DNA from: Spirochaetota bacterium
GTDB lineage: Bacteria; Spirochaetota; B62-G9; DRHN01
Reading direction: 5' to 3'
Length of the DNA stretch: 41,786 bases
Assembly: GCA_016934265.1 (NCBI GenBank)
Contig: JAFGTF010000023.1
Coordinates: forward strand, 1 to 41,786
The notes beneath the pieces were generated by a model that did not search any database, was not told the origin of the DNA, and saw nothing but the letters and a program-made list of their open reading frames with translations. Within the stretch, counting starts at the first letter, position 1. Every line of letters starts with the position of its first letter. Made by a program: the position numbers and the translations under genes. Positions 1 to 7,070 of the stretch are shown here, piece after piece.

Positions 1-38
1 AAATTAGTTGCAATAAATATGGACGTATTGATCATACT

Positions 39-188
39 GTGTCATTACGAGGCGTAAGACAACATCATCCGATGTTGTCTTTACTGCCGAAGGCGACTGA
101 CGAAGTAATCTCATAATACTGTTATTTACAGTCCTTTTTTTAGATTGCTTTTAAACACTCCGTAGGAGTTTTCACTCGCAAATGACAC
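39..188. repeat. Composite palindromic intergenic repeat
   Basis: The outer ends are inverted copies of each other: GTGTCATTACGAG at 39-51 and CTCGCAAATGACAC at 175-188. Near them lie a second inverted pair, AGTAATCT (104-111) and AGATTGCT (142-149). The left half holds a perfect hairpin, AGACAACATC / GATGTTGTCT (57-66 and 71-80, 4-nt loop). The right half holds ACTCC / GGAGT (157-161 and 165-169). The ends resemble the dispersed 'GTCATTGCGAG...GAAGCAATCT' palindromes that I know from many environmental bacterial genomes. It is non-coding and probably one of many genomic copies, but only one is visible here. Confidence 0.6.
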
Positions 189-584
189 CCATAACGTTTG
201 TTTGATACTGTACGAGATATCATGCAAGAAGAGATCAATATAAATCATGGTAATGCTTATAGGTAGCAAGTAATTTTCATTAAATTATTGCACCTAAATC
301 GGAGAAGAACCAAGAAAAAATACTCGGAGATAAAGATGTATTGAATGTGTTTTACCTTCACAAATTCCTAATCAAATTGTCAACGCTGGGTGATATATAA
401 CACATAATCGATATACTCATTTCAAGCCCCGTCAGACGCTTTCCAGCATTCGATTTATCCTTGATCACCATATTGTTCATTCATTAGCTGACAGATTTTA
501 TGCTACAATTCGTGGTCCGTATTAAATTCTTCATAGCAGCCATTTACGTGTAGAAAACAACTGGTTCCTAAGCAAATGTAGACA
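189..584. other. AT-rich gene-free stretch
   Basis: I see no reading frame with a ribosome site, no tRNA-like fold and no clear repeat here. The base composition is clearly more AT-rich than the genes that follow. It may be decayed DNA to the left of the tatC promoter. Confidence 0.5.
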
Positions 585-614
585 TTGACTTTAATTATTT
601 ACAGATAGTATACT
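585..614 (+). promoter_or_regulatory. Sigma-70-type promoter for tatC
   Basis: TTGACT at 585-590 and TATACT at 609-614 are separated by 18 bases. Each box matches the housekeeping consensus at five of six positions. It lies about 85 bases before the tatC start, leaving a leader of roughly 80 bases. Confidence 0.55.
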
Positions 615-700
615 GTACTACCGGAGAGCGGGTCCTGCATGAGTGTTCCCCAGGCCGTTCGAATACGCGGTATCCACTCACGCATGTCAGCAAGGCATAT

Positions 701-1471
701 ATGCAAGACAAAGAGTTGACAATAGTCGAGCACCTGAACGAGCTTCGAAAGAGGCTTTTGTACATCGTCATCGTCGTGGCGGCGGCGTCCGGGGGGGCGT
801 ACTACTTCATCGACGAAATACTCCTTTTCATCACGGAGAGCGGCAACATAGAAAAACTCGTTTTCATAAACCCAACGGAGGCGTTTTTCGTCATAGTAAA
901 GCTGTCTCTGCTTGCAGGCGTTATGGGTGCGATGCCGTTTATTCTCTACCAGATCTGGAGATATGTCGGGGTTGCCCTGAAAAAAGGGGAGAGGAAATAC
1001 CTTATCTTCTTCGGCCCTGTTTCGTACATTTTGTTTCTTTCCGGTGCCGCGTTTGCCTTCAGAGGCGTCTTGCCGCTGGCAATCAAATTCCTTCTATCTT
1101 TCCGCAAAGAGTATGTATCTCTTTCTATAACACCGATGATAACGCTTAATGCGTATATATCGTTTCTCTCAAAGATGATTATCGCTTTCGGAGTGATGTT
1201 CGAGCTGCCTCTCGTGATTCTCGCGCTCTCCAAGTTCGGCATTGTCACACCCGAGATGCTGAAGAAGGGAAGGAGGTACACCATCGTCGGAGTCTTTATC
1301 GTGGCGGCGATACTTACTCCTCCGGACGTCGTGAGCCAGATCATGCTCGCAATTCCTCTTCTTCTCCTTTACGAAGTGGGTATACTGATATGCAAGGCCG
1401 TTACGAGAAAGAGGGAGAGGGAGGCCGAAGCGGGGGAATCGATGAACGAGCCCATTGCAAACGAGGCCTGA
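701..1471 (+). CDS. tatC: Sec-independent protein translocase TatC
   Basis: TatC is the multi-spanning inner-membrane receptor of the twin-arginine pathway, which exports folded proteins. The 256-residue product has the family's usual length. It begins with the conserved cytoplasmic segment HLNELRKRLL (residues 11-20), followed by six hydrophobic spans. The PF.LYQIW segment after the second span and the P-rich turn before the last spans (LTPPDVVSQ) are typical. The charged tail is poorly conserved. The ATG is preceded by a weak CAAGG at 691-695. No tatA/tatB gene is in the window, so those partners must lie elsewhere. The next gene follows after 32 bases and is probably co-transcribed. A G7 run lies near codon 30. 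Confidence 0.93.
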   Translation: MQDKELTIVEHLNELRKRLLYIVIVVAAASGGAYYFIDEILLFITESGNIEKLVFINPTEAFFVIVKLSLLAGVMGAMPFILYQIWRYVGVALKKGERKYLIFFGPVSYILFLSGAAFAFRGVLPLAIKFLLSFRKEYVSLSITPMITLNAYISFLSKMIIAFGVMFELPLVILALSKFGIVTPEMLKKGRRYTIVGVFIVAAILTPPDVVSQIMLAIPLLLLYEVGILICKAVTRKREREAEAGESMNEPIANEA

Positions 1472-1503
1472 AAGGCCTGAGAATAATAAAACAAGGATAA
1501 TCC

Positions 1504-1977
1504 ATGCCTGCAAAAGAAAAAGACGAAAGTTTTACGGTAGAGATTTCGGAAGTGTACGATCCGGATCAGGAAGAATTCGTTATTGAAAAGATCAAAGGGT
1601 ACATGAAGAAGGAAGCGGAAGAGTTGAAGGAATATTTTGCCGGGACGGATACGATAGCGGTGAAGAGGCTCTCCGAAGCCGACGCTAAAAAGCTTGCATC
1701 GGGGCTCGAAAGCGTCGACGTGAAAGTACTTGTGCTGAGCGGGAAGAAAGCGAAAGAAAATGAAGAGACGACCGAGAAAATCCGCTGTCCGAAATGCCAC
1801 GCAATGCTGGAGTTTTTGGACTGGCGATGCCCCGAGTGTTACTACGAGTTTCCGGAATACGACTATGAAGACGAATCTGGTAATGGTGATTCGTCTTTTG
1901 ACGAATCTGGTAATGGTGATTCGTCTTCCGATTCCCCTGACGGTGATTCATCGGAAGAAAAAGACACCGAAAAGTAG
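1504..1977 (+). CDS. Zinc-ribbon protein with acidic repeat tail
   Basis: I do not recognise a named family. The 157-residue protein is highly charged. Residues 1-90 look like a small mixed alpha/beta domain. A zinc ribbon with CPKC and CPEC pairs follows at about residues 97-116. The tail of about 40 residues is acidic and serine-rich and repeats DESGNGDSS twice, because the DNA there is a tandem duplication. There is no signal peptide or membrane span, so it is probably cytoplasmic. It lies 32 bases after tatC in the same direction. Any link to export is positional only; DNA, RNA or protein binding through the ribbon is equally possible. Confidence 0.7.
   Translation: MPAKEKDESFTVEISEVYDPDQEEFVIEKIKGYMKKEAEELKEYFAGTDTIAVKRLSEADAKKLASGLESVDVKVLVLSGKKAKENEETTEKIRCPKCHAMLEFLDWRCPECYYEFPEYDYEDESGNGDSSFDESGNGDSSSDSPDGDSSEEKDTEK
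1868..1927 (+). repeat. Tandem self-complementary repeat inside a gene
   Basis: Two 30-bp units, each containing GACGAATC, a 10-base spacer (TGGTAATGGT) and GATTCGTC. Each unit can fold into a hairpin; the first has a perfect 10-bp stem (1868-1877 with 1888-1897). The period is a multiple of three, so the protein frame is kept. It is located in the acidic tail of the zinc-ribbon gene. Confidence 0.8.
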
Positions 1978-2132
1978 CGATTGTATAGGAATGCACATTA
2001 TTCCGTACGAAACCGCATAATAACCAATCGAAACAGCTGAAATTACCCTGAAATACAGCAAATTGGAATAAATTTCATTTACAAACCGGACATTTTCAGT
2101 ACATTATCAGTATTAAAGAGGGGGAGGTGCGT

Positions 2133-3455
2133 ATGGACAAACAAACGGTATTAAAGGTTCTGAAGGATGAAAGTGTCAAGTACCTGCGGCTTCAGTTTAC
2201 CGACATAATGGGATTGAACAAGAACGTCGAAGTACCCTGCTCGCAGTTCGAAAAGGCAATTGACGGGCAGATACTGTTCGACGGTTCATCCATCGAGGGA
2301 TTTGCGCGTATAGAAGAATCGGACATGCTTCTCGTTCCCGATCTGGATTCCTTTGTCGTATTTCCGTGGGAGGAGAACTACGGAAAGGTGGCCAGGCTGG
2401 TATGCGATATCTTCCACCCTGACGGCAGGCGTTTCGAGGGATGCCCAAGGTCTGTTCTGAAGAGAGTGGTGGAAGAGGCCCGGCAGCTGGGCTTTTCAAT
2501 GAATGTGGGTCCCGAAGCGGAGTTCTTTCTTTTCGAGAGGGGACAGAAGGGAGAAGCCACATCGATTACTCACGACGCCGGAGGGTATTTCGACCTCGCT
2601 CCAATAGACAAAGGCGAGGGCGCCCGCAGGGCGATTGTCGATATCCTCATCGGTCTCGGATTCGAAGTGGAAGCGGCGCACCATGAGGTCGCGCCGGGGC
2701 AGCACGAGATAGATTTCAAGTATGCGGACGCGGTCAAGACGGCGGACAGTATCGCAACGTTCAGGTTTGTGGTCAAAAAGGTGGCCCACAGCTTCGGTCT
2801 GCACGCGACGTTCATGCCGAAACCTATCTTCGGCATCAACGGAAGCGGTATGCATACTCATCAAAGCCTCTTTAAAGAGGGGAAAAATTCGTTCTATGAT
2901 CCTAAGGGAATATACGGGCTTTCTAAGACCGCCTTCAACTATATAGCGGGCCTGCTGAAGCATGTGCGCGGATTCACCGCAATCACGAACCCTCTCGTCA
3001 ACTCCTACAAGAGACTCGTTCCCGGGTACGAGGCGCCGACACACGTCGCCTGGTCGCATCGGAACCGCTCTCCGCTCTGCAGGATTCCGGAGGGAAGGGA
3101 AAAGGGCACGCGAGCGGAGCTTAGGTCTCCCGATCCGTCCGCGAACCCCTACCTCGCATTCGCCGTGATGCTCGCAAGCGGGCTCGACGGGATAAAGAAC
3201 GATTTGAAGCCTTCCGATCCCGTCAACAGGAATATCTACACACTGTCGCTTCGCGAGAGGAGGCGGCTCAAGATCACGTCGCTGCCGGGAAACCTCAACG
3301 AGGCGCTCGATTTTATGGAAAAGGACAATCTCGTCAAAGAGACGCTCGGAGACCATATCTACGTCCATTTTCTCGCCGCGAAACGGCAGGAGTGGAAGGA
3401 CTATATCGCCCAGGTTCATGAGTGGGAGCTGGAGCGGTACCTCTCCATCTATTAG
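2133..3455 (+). CDS. glnA: Glutamine synthetase, type I (GSI-alpha)
   Basis: The enzyme makes glutamine from glutamate, ammonia and ATP in the cytoplasm and is the main ammonia-assimilation step. The 440-residue product has the beta-grasp signature FDGSSIEGFA near the N terminus, the NVGPEAEFFLF catalytic segment, the GSGMHTHQSL ATP/metal region, and the flexible loop NRSPLCRIP followed by ELRSPDPSANPYLA. It is short and lacks the insertion and the NLYDLP adenylylation site of the GSI-beta enzymes. The equivalent place reads NRNIYTLS. Control by adenylylation is therefore unlikely. I chose ATG 2133 because GGGGAGG at 2121-2127 then has normal spacing; the GTG at 2127 overlaps this site. It is probably monocistronic. 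Confidence 0.95.
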   Translation: MDKQTVLKVLKDESVKYLRLQFTDIMGLNKNVEVPCSQFEKAIDGQILFDGSSIEGFARIEESDMLLVPDLDSFVVFPWEENYGKVARLVCDIFHPDGRRFEGCPRSVLKRVVEEARQLGFSMNVGPEAEFFLFERGQKGEATSITHDAGGYFDLAPIDKGEGARRAIVDILIGLGFEVEAAHHEVAPGQHEIDFKYADAVKTADSIATFRFVVKKVAHSFGLHATFMPKPIFGINGSGMHTHQSLFKEGKNSFYDPKGIYGLSKTAFNYIAGLLKHVRGFTAITNPLVNSYKRLVPGYEAPTHVAWSHRNRSPLCRIPEGREKGTRAELRSPDPSANPYLAFAVMLASGLDGIKNDLKPSDPVNRNIYTLSLRERRRLKITSLPGNLNEALDFMEKDNLVKETLGDHIYVHFLAAKRQEWKDYIAQVHEWELERYLSIY

Positions 3456-3465
3456 ATGTTAATTT

Positions 3466-3596
3466 GCACGACATCATGGACACTAAATTTGCATAAAACC
3501 GTGGACAGTGTGTTGATCGTCAATGTAATTGAATTCTTAAAAGTCAAAATAGTGGTATAAATATTATTGATACAAAAAGTGTCCACGATGTTGTGC
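3466..3596. mobile_element. MITE-like element with 18-bp terminal inverted repeats
   Basis: GCACGACATCATGGACAC (3466-3483) and GTGTCCACGATGTTGTGC (3579-3596) are inverted copies, matching at 16 of 18 bases. The AT-rich 95 bp between them code for nothing; one more GTGGACA lies inside at 3501-3507. No clear target-site duplication is seen. It could be a transposon relic mobilised by an enzyme encoded elsewhere, or a large hairpin after glnA. Its family is unknown to me. Confidence 0.5.
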
Positions 3597-3689
3597 TATT
3601 TATCAATTAGATAGTGCCGGGATATCGCTTGTAATAATGGCGTCGGGAGAGTATTCTTACTATGTTACTATTCGTGATCGGGCTGGCGT

Positions 3690-4928
3690 ATGGACGAGAA
3701 AAAACGATATGAGGTGCTCTTCAGATATGTGACGGATGTAGTCGTAGTCATGGATTCGAACGGTAAAATTCTCGATGCAAACGATAAGGCAAGAGCGGTT
3801 TTCGGAAAGGGCATACTGGGCGCGAATGTAGACGCCCTAGGACACGGGATTTCGGAGCGATTCGATTCCGCAGGCACGACGCAGGTGGTACAATCCTTCC
3901 ATATCAGAGACACGAAAACGTCGCGAAGGAACCTTTTCCTCAGGGCTAACCTCGTTCCCGTGGAATCGAACGGACGTGTGGATGAGGTCGTATTGATAGG
4001 TAGAGATTGCATGGAGATCGAGCCGTACAGGGAGGAGGTCGACAGGCTGAGAGAACAACTGAAGGCCCTTCGGGGTGAGAAAAAGCCCTCGGAGAAGTCG
4101 AAGGGGAAGAGCGCCTCCTCTCTCGCTGCGGCTCTCAGGAAACTCGAGGTCGCAAACCAGAAGCTCGGTGATATGTACAAGACCCTGAACGGCGAGCTCG
4201 AGCTCGCGGCAACGCTTCAGAAATCGCTGATCCCGGAACCTCCCGCGCAGGACGGGCGGCTTCGGTTCGCATTTCATTATGAGCCCATGGGACACGTAGG
4301 CGGGGATTATTACGACGTTGTCGATATCGACGACTCCAAGAAGGGCGTATTCCTAGCCGATGTATCCGGTCACGGCGTCTCCTCAGCGTTCATAGCCGCG
4401 ATGCTCAAGATTTCTTTTAGAAACTACGCTCCCGGCTGCGGATCCCCGGCAAAGGTGCTGAAGCGTCTCAACAGGGAGTACTGCAACGTGATACAGACTG
4501 GAGACTACGTGACTGCGTTCTATGCGGTCTTCGATACATCGAACAACAGCATCGTATACAGCGGTGCGGGTCATCCGAGACCGATATGCCGTCATAGGAA
4601 AAAGAATATCAGCTTTCTTTCATCTGAAGGATTCTTCATCGGCATGTTCGAAGACGCGGATTACGACGATTCGGTTATCGACTTCGTGGAGGGGGACAGG
4701 TTTCTCGCGTATACCGACGGCATCATAGAGGCATATTCATCACAGAAGAACGAACAGTTCGGGGAAAAACGGCTTCTCGAAAGCTTCGGGATGCATGACG
4801 GCAGATCGCTCCCCGTGATGCTGCAGCGAATAATAGAGGACGTAAAACGGTTCATGCACAAGAGCTCGTTCTACGACGATCTTGCAATGATTGCGGTCGA
4901 GTACAAACGGCAGAGGGATAAACGATGA
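3690..4928 (+). CDS. PAS domain - SpoIIE/PP2C-type serine phosphatase
   Basis: This is an RsbU-like regulator of 412 residues. Residues 1-110 form a PAS-type sensor (YVTDVVVVMDSNGKILDAN). Residues 112-180 are charged and predicted to be a helical linker or coiled coil. Residues 190-410 are the phosphatase: metal-binding aspartates in GGDYYDV (D206) and LADVSGHG (D224), then YSGAGHP, AYTDGI.EA and the final YDDLAMI. Such enzymes dephosphorylate a STAS antagonist and so release a sigma factor or another target. A STAS protein is encoded at 39024-39416 and a kinase-like partner at 14699-15580. It has no membrane span, so it senses in the cytoplasm. It overlaps the next gene by ATGA. The ribosome site is weak. 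Confidence 0.88.
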   Translation: MDEKKRYEVLFRYVTDVVVVMDSNGKILDANDKARAVFGKGILGANVDALGHGISERFDSAGTTQVVQSFHIRDTKTSRRNLFLRANLVPVESNGRVDEVVLIGRDCMEIEPYREEVDRLREQLKALRGEKKPSEKSKGKSASSLAAALRKLEVANQKLGDMYKTLNGELELAATLQKSLIPEPPAQDGRLRFAFHYEPMGHVGGDYYDVVDIDDSKKGVFLADVSGHGVSSAFIAAMLKISFRNYAPGCGSPAKVLKRLNREYCNVIQTGDYVTAFYAVFDTSNNSIVYSGAGHPRPICRHRKKNISFLSSEGFFIGMFEDADYDDSVIDFVEGDRFLAYTDGIIEAYSSQKNEQFGEKRLLESFGMHDGRSLPVMLQRIIEDVKRFMHKSSFYDDLAMIAVEYKRQRDKR

Positions 4929-5800
4929 AACTGAGCAAGATCAAGAAGACAATAGAGATGGTGCGTGAGCTTCCCACACTCCCCGCAATCGCGAACAAGG
5001 TTAACGCCCTCCTGTACGATCCGAAGTCGGCGGCTTCCGATCTTGCGAAAATAATCGAGTACGACCAGAGCCTTGCCACAAAGGTGCTGTCGCTCGTGAA
5101 CTCCGCATACTACGGTCTCCCGGAGCGGGTCACGAATATCGCCCAGGCGATCACCATGCTCGGATACAAGAACATCTCGCACATAGTGATGACTCTTACC
5201 GTTTTCGAAACGTTGAAACATTGCCAAACCGGCAGTTTCAATCGAGAGGAGTTCTGGCTCCATTCGGTTGCGACGGCGGTCATGAGCGTCAAGATCGCCG
5301 AGATGTGCATGTACTCGTCGCCCGAGGACACGTTTACCGGTGGTCTTTTGCACGACCTCGGCAAGATCTTCATGGACGGCTACCTGCACGAGGAGTTCTG
5401 TAAAATAATCGAAACCGCCGAAAAGGAATGTATTTCGTTCTACGATGCGGAGCACATGCTCTACGATGTGGACCATACCATGATTGGGCAGTGGATCTCG
5501 CGGGCATGGAAGCTGCCGCTCCATGTCGTTGCAACGGTAACACACCATCACCAGGAAGTTCCCGAGCGAAAGGGGCTTGCCGTATCACAGGACCTTTTTA
5601 TCGATATCGTCCGTATCGCCGATATCGGCATCAAACTCAAAGGATGCGGATCAAGCGGTGACGGTAAGGGGTATCAACCGAAGTTGGACCCGGAGCTCTT
5701 CAAGCGGCTTCCCATATTCGAGGATGACATCTACAGGCTTTTGGAAGGGCTAGACGAAGAGATCGATAAGACGAAACTACTCTTGAGCTTCGCAGTATAA
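4925..5800 (+). CDS. HDOD-domain signalling protein
   Basis: The 291-residue product is a stand-alone HDOD domain, a non-catalytic relative of HD phosphohydrolases. Family hallmarks are LPTLPAIANKVNALL at the start, DQSLATKVLSLVNSAYYG (the strongest motif), AITMLGYKNI, and GLLHDLGKIF. These proteins act as signal-output or scaffold modules in motility, stress and cell-cycle circuits. The start ATG overlaps the stop of the phosphatase gene (ATGA, 4925-4928), which suggests coupled translation and a shared pathway. The specific target cannot be told from sequence. The stop is followed with a 1-base overlap by pgsA. Confidence 0.88.
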   Translation: MKLSKIKKTIEMVRELPTLPAIANKVNALLYDPKSAASDLAKIIEYDQSLATKVLSLVNSAYYGLPERVTNIAQAITMLGYKNISHIVMTLTVFETLKHCQTGSFNREEFWLHSVATAVMSVKIAEMCMYSSPEDTFTGGLLHDLGKIFMDGYLHEEFCKIIETAEKECISFYDAEHMLYDVDHTMIGQWISRAWKLPLHVVATVTHHHQEVPERKGLAVSQDLFIDIVRIADIGIKLKGCGSSGDGKGYQPKLDPELFKRLPIFEDDIYRLLEGLDEEIDKTKLLLSFAV

Positions 5801-6447
5801 TGGCCCCCCTGTTCACAATAGCGAACATGCTGACCGCAGTCAGGGTGATTATCGTACCCTTTTTTATCCTTTCGGTGTTCGGTCTCAGCGTCGCTTCGAG
5901 CGTCGGCTCTCTTTTACTCTTCGGTGCGGCGGCGCTATCGGATTATCTCGACGGCCTGTTCGCCCGAAAAACCGATACCGTTTCGAGATTCGGGGAATTC
6001 CTCGACCCCCTTGCCGACAAGCTGCTCGTCGGCGGCGCCTTTATCGCGTTCGCGCTTCTTCCCGATCTTTTCGTCCCATTCTGGCTTATAGTCATAATAC
6101 TTATGAGAGAACTGTTCGTTACAATGCTTCGAGTCGTTGCCATACGAAGAAACCATCCGATGAGGACCGAATCAGCGGGAAAGCTGAAAACCGCCGTGCA
6201 GATGGGCTCGATAGTCTGTATACTGATACTGCTTTTGGTAAAACGAGCGGTGACCGCGTCACTGTTGAATGCCGGTTCGCCGCTGCCGCAGGACAGTGTG
6301 AGCGGGTGGCTTAATCTGTTCGGAGAAGCGGGCAGGATACTCTATTTTATTCCGCTTGTGCTTATTTCGGCGTCGGCCCTGCTCGCATTGCTGTCCATGG
6401 TACGGTATGTCCTCAGAAACCGTTCTCTTTTCGTCCGAAAGGGTTGA
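5800..6447 (+). CDS. pgsA: CDP-diacylglycerol-glycerol-3-phosphate 3-phosphatidyltransferase
   Basis: This inner-membrane enzyme joins CDP-diacylglycerol to glycerol-3-phosphate to give phosphatidylglycerophosphate. The CDP-alcohol phosphotransferase motif is complete: D48, DG at 51-52, AR at 55-56, G65, D69 and D73. Several hydrophobic spans make up the rest of the 215 residues, a little longer than most PgsA. The next gene, pgpA, removes the phosphate, so the two consecutive steps of phosphatidylglycerol synthesis are encoded together. The start overlaps the HDOD stop by one base. A related alcohol phosphatidyltransferase is possible in principle, but the pgpA partner makes PgsA most likely. 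Confidence 0.9.
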   Translation: MAPLFTIANMLTAVRVIIVPFFILSVFGLSVASSVGSLLLFGAAALSDYLDGLFARKTDTVSRFGEFLDPLADKLLVGGAFIAFALLPDLFVPFWLIVIILMRELFVTMLRVVAIRRNHPMRTESAGKLKTAVQMGSIVCILILLLVKRAVTASLLNAGSPLPQDSVSGWLNLFGEAGRILYFIPLVLISASALLALLSMVRYVLRNRSLFVRKG

Positions 6448-6449
6448 GG

Positions 6450-6923
6450 ATGACGGCGTTTTTCGTAACCCTCATAAGCACCGGCTTATTCGTGGGGTAC
6501 ATACCGTTTACACCCGGAACGTTCGGATCCGCCCTCGGGTGCGTATGCTGGGTGCTTTTCTCCTTTACGAACCCGTCTTTAACCCCCATAGCCGCCGCCG
6601 TATGTACCGGGGTCGGATTTCTTGTTTCGGGATATGCGGAGCGCAGGGTTTTTAAAACCAGAGACGACTCGAGGATAGTGATAGACGAGATATCCGGGAT
6701 GCTCGTCACCTTTATTTCATTTCGGTTCAGTCTCGACGTGGCCGGAGCGGTGCTTCTTTTTGCAGGGTTCGGCCTCTTCCGGGCGCTGGACATCGCAAAG
6801 CCCCCCCCGATCGGAACGCTTCAGAAAATCGACGGAGCGGGCGGCATAATGCTGGATGATATCGCGTCTGGAGCGATTGCAAACGGTATACTGCAATGCA
6901 TACGGCTTCTCTTTTTCGGCTAA
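6450..6923 (+). CDS. pgpA: Phosphatidylglycerophosphatase A
   Basis: PgpA dephosphorylates phosphatidylglycerophosphate to phosphatidylglycerol at the inner membrane. The 157-residue product shows the family blocks in order: PGTFGSALG, VIDEISGMLV (acidic catalytic segment), FRALDIAKPPPI and MLDDIASGAIAN. Hydrophobic spans lie between them. I chose ATG 6450 because AAAGGG (6438-6443) sits six bases upstream; a TTG two codons earlier overlaps the pgsA stop and is less likely. A C8 run encodes the KPPP segment and is a possible slippage site. Confidence 0.9.
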   Translation: MTAFFVTLISTGLFVGYIPFTPGTFGSALGCVCWVLFSFTNPSLTPIAAAVCTGVGFLVSGYAERRVFKTRDDSRIVIDEISGMLVTFISFRFSLDVAGAVLLFAGFGLFRALDIAKPPPIGTLQKIDGAGGIMLDDIASGAIANGILQCIRLLFFG

Positions 6924-7070
6924 CCCGCGCTGTGACCCCTCGAACCGGCTTTTTTCACCGGCGCGTGCAGGAGAAATCTAACTTATTGTCTGGTATAGAA
7001 ATAGTAAAAAACTTCTCTTTTCGTTAAATTTGAGTTACCTTCATCAAAACTTGAACGAGTCCCCCGTGCC

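Noticed and set aside
643..1149. 168-codon frame overlapping the start of tatC
   Set aside because: It runs through tatC in another frame and its sequence is arginine/histidine-rich without family features.
1868..1927. Possible CRISPR array (two similar hairpin units)
   Set aside because: There are only two units, with no unique spacers, in frame inside a gene and without cas genes.
2496..3419. 307-codon open frame on the minus strand across glnA
   Set aside because: It is antisense to an intact glnA, has no motifs and arises from the codon bias of glnA.
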